From Xylogone sp. PMI_703 (taxonomy: Eukaryota > Ascomycota > Leotiomycetes): 64,000 bases of DNA. How positions within the stretch are numbered: the first letter of the stretch is position 1; every line of letters starts with the position of its first letter. The translations under genes were made by a program, and so were the position numbers. The notes beneath the pieces are model-generated. The model saw only the letters and a list, made by a program, of their open reading frames with translations. It did no database searches and was not told the DNA's origin. Shown here one piece after another: positions 22,028 through 33,511 of this stretch. The stretch spans positions 2,356,001 through 2,420,000 of the forward strand of contig JAJTUQ010000004.1 of assembly GCA_021399445.1 (NCBI GenBank), given 5' to 3'.

Positions 22028-23440
22028 ATGGCAAAGACGGATCAAGAAATAATCAATGCATCTGTTGATGAAGTAGATGCCAGATTGAGAGAAATTAGTC
22101 AAAAGGTATATAATAAACCCGAGATTTCTATAACTGTGCTCCCATATTAATTTCCGGTCTTAAGATACACGAAAATCCCGAACTTGGATACTCGGAATTC
22201 CAAGCTCATGACAACATAGTAGAACTACTACGGGCACTGGGACTAGAAGTAACCCCTCACACATATGGCCTTGAGACGTCGTTCACCTGTGAATATGGTA
22301 GTGGCGGTCGTATCGTTGCCGTCAACGCTGAGTATGACGCACTTCCCGGCATTGGCCACGCATGTGGCCACAATCTTATCGCAACTGGTTCTATCGGAGC
22401 GTTTCTAGGAATTGTCGGCGCTTTGAAGAGTAAAGGTATCGCAGGCCGTGTCCGTCTCATCGGTACTCCAGCAGAGGAAGGCGGAGGTGGAAAGATTAAG
22501 CTCATCAAGGCAGGTGCCTACAAAGATATAGATGCGTGCCTGATGGCGCATCCATTTTCTGCTACTCACAATACAGCATACGGCACCTGTTTAGCAAGTG
22601 CAAAGTTCCGTGCTACATTCACAGGAAAACCAGCGCACGCTGCCGCTGCCCCACATGAGGGTATTAATGCCTTGGATGCAGCTGTACTGGCGTATACTGG
22701 GACTGGACTACTTAGGCAGCAAATCAAACCCGATCAGAGGATCCAAGGAGTTTTGATTGAAGGAGGACTAAAGCCAAATATTATTACACCTAAGAGCGTC
22801 CTAGATTATAATGTCCGAGGATCAACGTTAGGTGAGACGAGAGAACTTCATGAGAGAGTGACAAAGTGCTTTGAAGGAGCTGCCATTTCGACTGGATGCA
22901 CGGTTGAATTCGAGGAGTGAGCAAATAATTCTCAGTAGTTCTGTTTTCAACACCCTTGCGATACTGACAAAGAAACAGAACAAACACTTATGCAGAGCTA
23001 CGGCCAAATCGGCCGATGTGCGTGGCCTTCTCTGAAGCCATGAAAAATATCGATCCTGGCCAGACATGGCATGTCGGTGATACTCCCGAACCTGGAGCTT
23101 ACTCAACCGATCAAGGTACTCATACACTATTGTATATGCGTCAAATCCAAATTAACAATATCTAGGAAACGTTTCACATATCTGTCCAAGCATCCATCCC
23201 AACTACAAAATCCCTGTCAAAGATAACGCTCCAAATCATACGAAGGGATTCACAGATGCTGCTGGTACAGAAGATTCTTACAAGTTGACCGTTTCGACCA
23301 GCAAGGGAATGGCGGCCGTGGCATTAAAGTTTCTGGCCGACGATGCGTTTGCGAAGGAGGTGAGAGATGCCTTTGAGGCAGATCACAAAGAAGAGGATGA
23401 CCCTGGTCACGGGGCACCAGATGTACTACAGCTAGCTTGA
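22028..23440 (+). CDS. M20D-family amidohydrolase/metallopeptidase (PM20D2-like), 413 aa
   Basis: Zinc-dependent amidohydrolase of the M20D group (relatives of aminoacylase, indole-acetyl-amino-acid hydrolase and PM20D2), hydrolysing an N-acyl or peptide bond of a small substrate. Four exons: 22028-22105, 22165-22916, 22979-23115, 23166-23440. The introns are 59, 62 and 50 bp; the first uses an AAG acceptor. The joined product has IHENPELGYSEFQAHD, AVNAEYDALPGIGHACGHNL (His91, Cys93 and His95 zinc region), GTPAEEGGGGKI (catalytic Glu pair) and AAAPHEGINALDAAVLAYT in the dimerisation domain. GHACGHN rather than GHACGHD is normal for this fungal branch. All exon phases agree. It follows the phosphatase on the same strand by 784 bp; no functional link is evident. 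Confidence 0.93.
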
Positions 23441-23625
23441 TTCAAATAGCCAAACATATTGAGCAACCTCGCAGATATTTTGTGAACATACCTGTTCAAC
23501 AAATGAGGCCCAACGATGTAACTTCATGATTATGGCTCCATTGATTGTCTGCCATGTTGATGCTTTGCATCCTCCAGGTTTGAAGGGTTCTGTATGAAAT
23601 TATGAGGTTACAAAACAACCAATCA

Positions 23626-23696
23626 GCATTAGTGGTTTAGTGGTAAAATCCATCGTTGCCATCGATGGGCCCCGTGTTCGATTCACGGCTAATGCA
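23626..23696 (+). tRNA. tRNA-Gly (GCC), 71 nt, no intron
   Basis: A complete cloverleaf can be drawn. The acceptor stem GCATTAG pairs with CTAATGC (7 bp) plus discriminator A. The D arm has TGGTTTAGTGGTA. The anticodon stem CATCG/CGATG encloses TTGCCAT with anticodon GCC. The T arm CCGTG-TTCGATT-CACGG carries the B box GTTCGATTC. The sequence closely follows the usual eukaryotic tRNA-Gly(GCC). No encoded CCA and no intron. A T-rich stretch after the gene (from 23700) suits an RNA polymerase III terminator. Confidence 0.97.
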
Positions 23697-23971
23697 TTAA
23701 AAAATATTATTTTGTCATTTTTTTGCTCCCCTTTGTTCTTCCGGATTTCTTTAAGCCCTTCTTGATGTTTGGGTCACAATATCGTGCAAATTGAGAGGGT
23801 GTTGCCTGGACATCCGGCGTTCAATCAACATCTTAGCCGAGAACAAGACAGCACAAGTTCACAGCCAGGACAAACCTCCCGCCACTTCGCATATAGCGCA
23901 GACTTTTACGTTGTTTGACACACAATTCAAGAAGTAGCCAGATAGTTCTCTGTGGTGATTCATGCACAGAA

Positions 23972-25585
23972 ATGGAAAGCTCATTCTCTGCTTTCCCCAT
24001 CATCATTGAAGGCCAACCTGGACAAGGCCGTCGGCGTGCCAGTCAAGACAGCTTCATTAGGGCACATGTGATGGAAAGATATCATCGACAAAGAAAATTT
24101 GGTGGATCTAAAGGAATGAAGACCAATCCATTACCGGATGCATCTTTGCCGGGAGACATAACCTTTGTTCAGAATCCTATGGCCACAGCCCCTGGAAGGA
24201 AGAAAAGAAGTCCGAACAGTGTAAAAGAGGCTTCAACTAAGAATACAACACCGAAAAGGAAGTTGATCGCAAAAAGAACTGTATCTGAGCCAAGCTCATC
24301 CGTTATTGTCACGACCCCGCTGTTAATTGATCTCGAGCTTAGTGATCCCAGGATTCGAGAATCGCCGATGTTTATGGAAGTATTCAAAGCTTGTGAGTAT
24401 AGCCTTCATTATTTTCATCATCCTTTTGCCACATTTCCCATGCATTTATTCCAACGGTTCTGAATTGAAGTAGATTTTGGGATGCTGGAAGCCCGGCAAA
24501 CTCCTTTAGATCGGCTGAGCAGAATTTGGCTTCCGGAAGCTTTTTCTGATTTAGCTCTCTTTCACGCCATTCTCTTTAACTTCTCTCAACACCTTTATGC
24601 CCTTTGCTCTATGGACCATGAAAAGCCTGGCTTAATCACGCATAAGGTGGGCGCGCTCCATCAGATCTCAATGAGGATGGAAAGTCAATTACTAGGATGT
24701 TCCGATACGGTAATCGCATCGATTTTATGTCTGATTAGCCACGAGGTATGTCATCGCGTGCCAGCATCTACCAATACTCTCAACTAATATTATCAGCTTC
24801 TTAATCATGATAATACGGCCCTTGAGGTGCATGTGCGTGGCTTGCGCCAGATCATTGGTATTAGAGGCGGCGTTGAAAGACTTGGACTCCATGGAACTGT
24901 GAAGACTGTATACTTAAGGTATGCATCTATGAGCTTCTATTAAGATCTCATATAGCTGATGGAAACAAGTGACGAACTTTTACTGGCTACGGTTCTTAAA
25001 TCGTGGATTCCAACTCTTCCCATTTTAACCGACTTTGCGAATCATTGCAGCTGCAGCAATACCTATCCAAGGCCATGGAATATTCTCACCCTCACTAGAC
25101 TCCGTGCGGAAACAAGTATCCACAGCTTCGATGACAAAATAGTAGGAACATTACATCGTCTAGAGCGCATTTTCTCCCATCCTGTCAAAGTTGATAGGCC
25201 CTCATATTTGGCTGAGTTTCTCGTCGACCTAGATGACTCTAAAACACTCAGTCATGACAATTATACGCATAACGACGAAATTCTTTTCTCCCTAAGACTG
25301 GCAATATTACTATACTACGGTATTTCAGACCGTTTCGTTGCTCACAGACTTGTCGAACAGTTGAAAACTCATCTCAACGAGAGCTTTATCGAATCTTTCT
25401 GGAGTCCCTTTCCAGGAGCATTGCTCTTCTGCTTAGTTATCGGGCTACGTACCTCGAAGAACACTCGATACCGTCCTTGGTTTATGGCAAATCTAATTCG
25501 CGTAACCACAGGATTGGCCTTCGAAACATGGGAAGGGTTAAAGGAATGCCTATTCCGCTTTAGAGAACTGGAAATAGTGGATTGA
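23972..25585 (+). CDS. Fungal_trans_2-like transcription-regulator protein lacking a Zn2Cys6 motif, about 477 aa
   Basis: Nuclear regulator-like protein. Exons 23972-24392, 24474-24745, 24797-24907 and 24956-25585 (introns 81, 51 and 48 bp). The N-terminus SQDSFIRAHVMERYHRQRK is the short R/K-rich box that precedes the Fungal_trans_2 (PF11951) domain in many ascomycete proteins lacking a zinc cluster. A basic Lys/Arg/Pro/Ser linker follows (KKRSPNSVKEASTKNTTPKR). The helical regulatory domain starts around residue 130 and shows ISMRMESQLLGCSDTVIAS and VHVRGLRQIIGIRGGVERLG, the best conserved block. The third intron is ambiguous: GTATAC..ATAG (used here) or GTATGC..CAAG two codons apart; both keep the frame. 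Start chosen at the first ATG (23972). It starts about 280 bp downstream of the tRNA gene. Confidence 0.75.
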
Positions 25586-26242
25586 ATAACTTTTCTAACA
25601 TATTGCGTCACAATACGATTAACAAGCTTTTGACAAAGGAAGAAAACGGAATATTCAACTTGGACAGTGATATAAAATGCCTAACTATCTTGCTTGGATG
25701 AACAGCAGAGTTATGGGCCAAGCCACACACGGCCACGCTATTCCGTTTTGGAGCAATGCACTTCCTAATCGAGCCGTCAACCTGTGAGTACGGTCTATCC
25801 CAGTTAAACACGTCGTATTCAACTCAACCATTGGTTTATGCTGTCGCTATTAGGAACGTCTGAATCGCTGATAGAATGGATTAACACTTATGGTATCCAA
25901 TCTCTAGATATGTCACTTTCAACTGTGGCTAATATCGTACATTAATGGCTCCTGAGCTTTCAGGGGCAAGTGACAGACTAAACCATATGCGCAGAATGGA
26001 CTTCCGTTTTGGATTATGAGCTTCATAGTTGCGCAAGTTATATATGGCCTGGCCCGAAGAAGTATCTATATACTGGCCAATAGTACTACCAAGGAAGTAC
26101 AAATATCAGTCTTCTTCTCCTGCAGGCTTGGCCAAAGGTTATTTGGGTGCGTACGATTGAAATTCATACCCCAATTACAATACCTGTTACCAACCACCTC
26201 CGAACAGCTACACGACCTTATCTCTACTATCTAGGCTTGAAG
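25586..26242. other. Spacer
   Basis: No supported gene. It is likely the promoter of the oxidoreductase gene at 26243. That gene's frame stays open upstream to a GTG at 26147, but the extra residues do not belong to the family. Confidence 0.45.
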
Positions 26243-27499
26243 ATGACGGAGGATACAGCGGCCGCAACCCCATTGAAAATTGTCATTCTTGGGGGCTCCT
26301 ATGGCGGAGTCTCTACTGCTCACTACCTCCTTAAACATATGATCCCTTGCCTTCCTGATAAGTCGATATATCAGGTTGTCATGGTTAGTGCTTCATCGAA
26401 GGTGATATGCCGGCCTGCATGTCCTCGCGCACTGATATCAGAGGAGATGTTCCCTCAGGATAAGCTTTTTGTTGATATTCAAAAACTATTTGAATCATAC
26501 CCGAAAGGTAGTTACTGCTTAATCAACGGTACAGCCACGGAGCTGGATCACAGCAGCAGAATGGTGTCTATTACCTTAGCAAACGGGAGCTCTGAAAAGA
26601 TCAATTACCATGCTCTCGTTATTGCCACCGGGGCTTCAGCAGTTTCTCCGCTTCTTGGTTTGAATAGAGACGAAAAATATCTTCTTGAAAGCTGGTCGAC
26701 ATTCAGGGAAGCACTACAAGCGGTGAAAAGCGTCGTCATTGCTGGTGGCGGACCAGCAGGTATTGAGACAGCTGGTGAGCTAGGCGAGTTTTTGAACGGC
26801 CGTGCTGGTTACTTCAGATCTGGATTAACACACCCAAAAGTCCCTATTACCGTTGTGACTTCCAGCTCAAAGATTCTTCCCACTCTGCGACATTCTATTG
26901 CCGACAAGGCCGAAGACTATCTTTCGAAAGTGGGCGTAACCATCATCAAAGATACACGGATAACAGCTGTGGAGCCGCATACAGCAGGAACAGACAACCT
27001 CACAACTAAAACGCTTGTGAAGCTTGAGAATAGACAGGTCCTGGAAGCTGATCTCTATATTCCTACCACCGGAACGATACCAAATACCGGCTTCATAGAC
27101 AAAGCCCTTCTAACCGCCGATAACCGTGTAGAAACCAACACCTCAACATTACGAGTCGATAAAGCCGGCCCACTGGTCTATGCAGTTGGTGATGCGTCAT
27201 CATATGCACGTCCTGCAATTCACAATATTTTAAGTGCTATTCCTGTTCTCTGCGCGAACATGAAACGGGATTTACTCCTAGCCGCGGGGGCCGAAGAGAG
27301 CTCTGTCTCTAAAGACCGTCTTTTCATCGAGGATAAACGTGAGACCCAGTTGGTGCCCATTGGTAAGAGCAAGGGCGTGGGTTCTGTGATGGGATATCGA
27401 GTACCGAGCTTTCTGGTGTGGTTGATCAAAGGGCGCGACTACTGGTTGTGGACAACGGGTGATCTGTGGAGTGGTAAACAGTGGGTTAAGGAAGCGTGA
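26243..27499 (+). CDS. AMID/FSP1-like FAD-dependent pyridine nucleotide oxidoreductase, 418 aa
   Basis: Single-exon type-II NADH-dehydrogenase-like flavoprotein of the AMID/AIFM2 group (quinone or thiol-independent NAD(P)H oxidoreductase). The FAD-binding dinucleotide fold is LKIVILGGSYGGVSTAHYLL (residues 11-30). The NAD(P)H-binding fold is VVIAGGGPAGIETAGELGEF (GGGPAG at 168-173). The second FAD contact is VYAVGDASSYARPAIHN near residue 320. No redox-active CxxC is present between the folds, which excludes the thioredoxin-reductase and disulfide-reductase groups and fits AMID. The start at 26243 precedes a short polar leader (MTEDTAAATP). A hydrophobic C-terminal segment (PSFLVWLIKGRDYWLW) is common in fungal members and may mediate membrane association. 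Confidence 0.92.
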   Translation: MTEDTAAATPLKIVILGGSYGGVSTAHYLLKHMIPCLPDKSIYQVVMVSASSKVICRPACPRALISEEMFPQDKLFVDIQKLFESYPKGSYCLINGTATELDHSSRMVSITLANGSSEKINYHALVIATGASAVSPLLGLNRDEKYLLESWSTFREALQAVKSVVIAGGGPAGIETAGELGEFLNGRAGYFRSGLTHPKVPITVVTSSSKILPTLRHSIADKAEDYLSKVGVTIIKDTRITAVEPHTAGTDNLTTKTLVKLENRQVLEADLYIPTTGTIPNTGFIDKALLTADNRVETNTSTLRVDKAGPLVYAVGDASSYARPAIHNILSAIPVLCANMKRDLLLAAGAEESSVSKDRLFIEDKRETQLVPIGKSKGVGSVMGYRVPSFLVWLIKGRDYWLWTTGDLWSGKQWVKEA

Positions 27500-27790
27500 T
27501 GGGGACAACTAAATCTCATTTTACTTCTTTGTTAATTAGTATAGCTCCAACTTATAGGTATAATTTGGTTAATTTTCCCCAGTTATAATTTGGCTTGCCA
27601 TTATGTAAGGTATTAATTAGTTAGTTTATGAAACGATCCTTCCCCCGTACCTATCCCTTCTATCTATGCTAAGTCTATTGATTTCCATTTCCCACCTACA
27701 CTTACTCCGTTCCTAGTATTTTAACTTTTGTTGATAATTAGGCTCTATAGCTCGTTAGTATTTCCAGCCCTTCAGCAGAACATGTTATGC

Positions 27791-29393
27791 TTACCACTGA
27801 CGACTCTTTGTTGCACCCTTCCAGATAATTGCAACTACCAAAAAGAACGCTGAGACTAGAAGAATTACTCCGGTGAATACCTGAGCATCAATATAACTTC
27901 CATTGGCGTGGCTGACAATGCTTCCAACAATAGGGTTCCCGATTAATAGTCCAACAGCGAGGACTGCGAAGGCAATTCCAGTCATGCTCCCAGCCACGCT
28001 TAGAACCGGTAGGAATTCTACTACGACGGATACAATCATGGTCATACAAGATCCAGAAAACATGCCGTAAAATAAGCAGAATGTGTAAATCTCTCCGGTG
28101 TTCTGGATTGTGATCCACAGAAATGCCATCACCGCGCAGACCAACAAAGACCCCGTGAGGGCTACCAGAGGAGAGATGATCTTAAAGTAAGACACTAAAA
28201 GAGGGCCAAGTACCCTGCCGACGCACGATCCTCCATTTAACACGGGAACAAGAGTAAACGTAAACTGCTCCGACACATGTAGTCTAGCCTGTGCATAGGC
28301 AGGCAGGTAAAAGAATGGGACATAAAGACCTAAGGTGAAGAAGAAGTATGCAACCAATACAATCAGGTAGGGCACATTGCTTCGAACCATTTCCCATGTC
28401 AGCTTTGCTTGGTTTGCTACTCTAGGGAGAGGACGGAGAACAACAAGATTGGTCAGGATAATGGTGAGGCACACAAAACCAAGAACGCGTGTCGCCCACC
28501 CAAAGCCAATTTGAGGTTCCAGTTGACGAAAGATGAACGTAAATACGATTCCACCTATAAAATAATCAGAAGTTGAACACATTTCAAATACATCATTCCA
28601 TCTATTCACTTACCAATACCGGCACCCGCATTGGCAATACCTAGGGCTATGACTCTTTTCGTCTTGAAATAAATTGTAACAACTGTGACACTAGGAAGGT
28701 ATAGCAACCCTGAGCCTATCCCCACGCATACTCCTTGAGAGAGCATCACTTGGTAGTATTCTTTGGAGATGCTGACCATGAACATGCCAATGGTGACGAG
28801 CAAGCTTCCTAGGAGGGTAAGTGGCCAGTGGTAACCTGCATCGAACAATGGGCCAGATATGATTCCAACTACCAACATCAAGAAGCTCTCTATCGAACCT
28901 ATTAGAGATATCCAGGATAGCGGTATAGAGCTTAAGAGTGTGTTATGGTAATAATTTTCGAAGACGCCGAATGATTGTACTAAACCCCTAAGCCATCGGT
29001 TAGTGATGAGAAAGAAACCCCTCAACAACTATTTTGAAACACTTACCACGTCGTCATAGTTATAAAGAAGTTTCCAACAACCTGTAGCCAAGCGGTTAAA
29101 CCGCCATCTAATTCTTTTGCACCGCCCAATCCTGCTGTTTGCTCAACTGTTGTTGCTCCACTAACATCGGCACCCTTTACACTGAGCGCACTTGTTGGGT
29201 TTTCGGATTCTAATATCGAATCGTTCTGAATTGAGTGGACGTCTTGTATGTCCGATTTATCCCCTTTCTCCAGATCGGAAAAATTCTCTTCCTTCTCTAT
29301 AGTTCTCCATGCTGCAGAAAGCCGTCTTATCCCGGTATGGTGGCAATTCAGTAGTGAATCGCGCTTCCTAATAAGTTGTAAATCGACTGAAAT
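27791..29393 (-). CDS. MCT-type MFS transporter (monocarboxylate/riboflavin-transporter-like), start unresolved
   Basis: Major facilitator of the monocarboxylate-porter family (fungal Mch relatives). Exons, 3' to 5' in the window: 27791-28554, 28614-28987 and an upstream exon ending at 29047. Both introns are 59 bp (GTAAGT..TTAG and GTAAGT..ATAG). The signature GGLTAWLQVVGNFFITMTTW followed by GLVQSFGVFENYY is the family's first helix. LSWISLIGSIESFLM and the later helices are complete. The hydrophilic N-terminus (rich in E, D and S) reads in frame back to a TAG at 29394 with no ATG. The nearest ATG (29310) is in another frame. So either an unseen 5' exon, a one-base frameshift near the start, or loss of the start has occurred. 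The first in-frame ATG (29056) lies inside helix 1. It is a paralogue in kind of the gene at 49015. Confidence 0.8.
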
Positions 29394-31987
29394 CTAAGAG
29401 TTTTTCAGGATATCCAGATATAGTACGGATAGCATCTTTCAAAAGATATATCAATACTTGACGCCCTATATATGTTTAATGCTCCGCATTTATTTTTAGC
29501 AAAAGCTTCATCGGTATAGCACAAGATAATTAACTTCGTTATAACAGAGTCCCATCACAGTGCTCCTTCGGCATCTCCAACACGCTCAGCTCATTGTTAT
29601 GAGTCATGAGTGAAGAATTCGCAGTTAAGCTACTGTTACAAAGAGTGGAGACATTACAGTTGAAAAGCGCGGACATTACTACTGATGAACAAATCCCAAT
29701 ATGGTATGTAGAATGTGTAGGGGTAAGGACGGCACGGACGACGCACAGGTAGGCCATACACAAACCAAATTCTTATCACACAATGCTAGCCTGATTGCTC
29801 ACTAGAAAACGGTTTCGTATATTGTCGGATAATGTTTGGCCCCCGTATACATACGAGGGAGCTCTGCAATTTACCCGTAATACTACTCCAAACACCCCGG
29901 TATGCTAGATGAGACTACGTGGTTCTCTATGGTGCTCTAAGCGCCACGGAAAATTGAGAACCATAATCTCGCATTTAAGATTCAAGCCCGCACATGATAC
30001 CCAACTCAACACATGTATTTCACCGCTAAGGATTATCATCTCGCGAATTCGCCTGCTTTCGTATACGCCAGGACTGGTAAAGTACGGAGCGACGTGATGA
30101 ATAGTTATTGCGGACACCCTTTTACCTTGCTTAGCTGGGATATTTCTGAATGGTCAATCATAAGTGGATAGAGCTGAAAGAAGATACTTGGTCAACATTC
30201 CCTAGAGTCAGAACGGGAAAGGGGGCTGTAGATTGCTGTACAGAGGTTTGGAATCATCACACGGAAGTCAATTGCAGGGCGTATACTTTGGGCTGCAAGA
30301 TGGATAGTGTAATCATGTCCGTCAGAGACCAGGAGGTCGTTTTCAGCAGTTCTCTCTGTTATCTCTGCTTGAATCCCCTTCAAGGCTTTGGTCAAGGGCG
30401 GCTTTTTTCGGCTTAAAACTCGGCTTAAACCTGATCCCACCCGATGTAGAGAGCACTGCTTACGTTGGCTGGCCGAGCTGGTTCCTTAGCCAGTAGGCCC
30501 ACCGTCTTGAAGATGCTTCACGCGGTCTGCCGCAAATTGTCGCAATGTTGTCATTGTCTGCTCGAGTCCCTTGTAACTAAGCTGCTATCCATGGCCCGAC
30601 TATGTGATATGCCCAAGCCCAGTTGTCGTATCTTAAATCTTCTTGCTATATGATCGTAACTTCGGTGCCCAGTTCACTCGATCGAAAGATTCAAGAAGCA
30701 GGGTTAGATGGTATCCCGTGCTTCTTCTCTCGGAATACTAGCTGAATATTCCTCCAGGCTGGGAGCCGGATCAGCTTCGCAGTTACAAGATGATCTTGCC
30801 CATGGAGGTAACGACCCCATTGGTGTGTATCTAACCAGGGAGGTATCTAAGTGAAATGTCGTTGACCCGGACGGTTGGAAGCAGTCGGACCAATTGCCGC
30901 CTTATCTGATCGGAGATCGAAAGTACTGTAACATCATCTCTCGGTTGCTCTAGTTGATCATTAGTTTGTCGGATAGGAATGTAATGCATATAAATACTTC
31001 GTTTAAGAAACGTTTGACGCTGAATCACGGACCTCGCCACCCGTTTTATTTGAGGCCCAGTTTTCCAATCTTTGACGGATGGGCGTCTAGGGCGCCTGCA
31101 TATACTAGATCACTGGTACTTTTCCTTAAGATGTTCGCAAAGGTCATGTTCCGATATGAATGCATAAGAATCCTCGTATGGGCAAAAACGACAAGCGAAC
31201 GAGGTTTCGTGGAGTCGAAGAAACGGAATAGTGGAGCATTTAAGGGCATTAGCATTTAATTTCCGTAGGAGAGTGATCAGAAAAATCAAGATATAATTTG
31301 CTGGCCAGGCCGATGGCTGATAGTTTCAAGCCGAGGTCATTCCGATGGAAATCTTCACAATACACTGTGCCTCCGTATGGCATTACGGCACATCCGCATA
31401 GCTACGGATAACCACTCTGTAAGAATAATTAAACGTCAAGACATCTTCTACTTGAAAAGACATAGTTTACACGCTTAGCAATAAAGACCTAGACGTGAAG
31501 AGAAATATGCTTAACTGTGTGTAACTTACAGGTATTTCCTTACTTTGACGACAGTAATACGTGATATGTAGATTCCTTAAGATAAAGTGACTCTAGTGAG
31601 TACCAATGTCAAAAAATTCTGTTCAACATGGCAAGGGATCCGGCAAAATGAGGACGCATGATGTCTAGAGTGAAGGGACGTGGAAGGAAGGACCAATTGG
31701 GAGGCGAGAGAGTCCCAGAACTCAAAACCACAATTATAATAGAGGAGTGGCCTGCCTGGAGCACTGATTTGAGGATAAGTTTACAAACATGAAAAGCTTA
31801 ACCTTTTATTGCTTATCACTTAAGATTAAGCAGCGTTATAACAACGTTATAACTTCTGTTGTCCTTCAGTTACCTGTATGTAACTTTCGTGACTTATGTC
31901 CATCATCCATGTGGCTTCCACGTATTTCCATTCTGATCGACTGTCACAAATCGGTCCGCTTTCTAGAAGCTATTAATAATCCGCTGC
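29394..31987. other. 2.6 kb gene-free region
   Basis: Only short overlapping frames on both strands (e.g. 29539-29763, 30150-30440, 30954-31259). None has a domain or plausible splice structure. A few pieces read as protein-like but cannot be assigned: the minus-strand segment around 30500-30600 reads EQTMTTLRQFAADRVKHLQ. Decayed genes or a mutated mobile element are possible; I see no terminal repeats. Confidence 0.4.
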
Positions 31988-33511
31988 TCAAAGTTCCTTC
32001 AGCTCGCATTCAATCAAACTTTCGGCGTTACCTGAAGATCTCCATATCTTGAAAATTTTCAATCCGGCCGCTTCAATCAATTGCCGCCATTCACTCTCCC
32101 TTCGCTCTTGGGATGAGACCATTGCCATCATAATAATATCCAAGGATGTTGTTTGCCAGTCAGCATTAATATCGGGTATTACATTCTCATGTATAAGTAA
32201 TCTACTATAACCTGATTTCATAGCGGCCTTCAAATTGTGTAGAATTTCCGAACATTTTTCATTGGGCCAGTCGTGAAGAACGGAGTGCATATAATATGCA
32301 CGGGCACCTACAGGCTTCCATTAGTATCTACTAGTAAAGAATATTATGGTTCTGTTACCTTACCTTTAACGTTTTGTTCTGTAAAGAAATCATACTCCAT
32401 GAGCTCGATCTTCCTATTTAGCGTATTACCTCTAGCTTGCTTGATAACAATCGGGAGTTCCTGCAGAATAAATCGTCCAGGAGCCTCAGGGAAACGGCTC
32501 AGAAATTTCGCGAGATCATGACCAATACCTCCCCCAACATCTACCAGAGTCACTGGCTCCACATCAAAATCTCCAGAAAGCTCATAGTTGAGTAATCGTT
32601 CTTCTATAGGATAGAAGCCCGGGTCCATCCAGCCAGGGCGACCATGGTTGTACGCACTCATATGATTATTAAAGTTCTCAAATACATTGTTTTCCTGCTC
32701 TTTCGCCCACGTAAACCAGTGCTTGGAGGTGTTATTAGCATATTGGAATGGGCCATTCATGGGATCTATGGGATTAGTGTAGTTGTTCCGAGCGAAGTAT
32801 TCCGGGAGTCTATATATTCCTGGAATTGCACCTTTTCGCCTGAAGTAGAAATGTGAGTATGCTAAATTTGTAGAAGATCTGCACAATAAGTGTTACAATT
32901 TTGAGATCAAACTCACATATACGGGAAGGCGTCTGCATATTTCGCCTCTGATAACACAAAAGACAAATTGGTGACTTGGTATTGATCCGGTCCTGTCTCG
33001 TGCACCACTTCCATTGAAGCTAGATGCTTCATTAATCGGCCTGTATATTCTATTAGTAAAGATACTGGAACGCATCAGTTGCTCTACAGGGTCAAATTTA
33101 CTAATCAGAATAGGATCACTATTGCTTTTGTCAGACAGCTGGCCAATGCTCATCTCCATATCTTTTGCATCTTTCAGCAGGCCGAACACGCCTAATTGGA
33201 TCATAGTATCCATGGCGGCGAAGAGCGCCGGCTACTTCTCATTAAAACCGTTTCATAGAGCAAAAGAGAAAAGGGAGGTAAGAGGTGTTTACCTCGGCCC
33301 AGCTATGCCAAAGAATTCTCTCCATAGGTGTTTGAAGGGCAAATGTCAGTGAGCGAGCGAGTCTTAATAACTTGACTCGTTGTTGAACGTCATCTAAGGA
33401 TAGAGAGGAAAAGTATGAAGAGATTTCATTCACAAGAGCACTGACTCTGTTCCAGTCACACGGTAACATAGCTATAGAATCAACATCGAAATGAGTTTTC
33501 TGGGGTGTCAT
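31988..33511 (-). CDS. SAM-dependent O-methyltransferase (COMT/OmtA-like), 422 aa, five exons
   Basis: Class-I small-molecule O-methyltransferase of the plant-COMT/fungal OmtA type, usually found methylating hydroxyls on polyketides or other aromatics. Exons 33511-33293, 33231-33102, 33040-32917, 32839-32364 and 32307-31988; introns 61, 61, 77 and 56 bp, phases consistent throughout. The N-terminal dimerisation/winged-helix domain contains AEPALFAAMDTMIQLGVF and ISRLMKHLASMEVVHETG, both formed by splicing. The SAM-binding motif is VTLVDVGGGIGHDLAKFL. The catalytic His lies in YYMHSVLHDWPNEKCSEIL, and a conserved ESEWRQLIEAAGLKI follows. Length is normal for OmtA relatives. No polyketide synthase, P450 or regulator adjoins it, so it is an orphan tailoring-type gene here. 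Confidence 0.93.

Noticed and set aside
20692..22060. Similar starts of the phosphatase and M20D genes (MAKTKQEK... and MAKTDQEI...)
   Set aside because: Similarity ends after about ten residues and the proteins are unrelated; taken as chance.
30150..30440. Opposed frames with protein-like segments
   Set aside because: Both strands are open, no family, no splice structure; cannot decide, so not called a gene.
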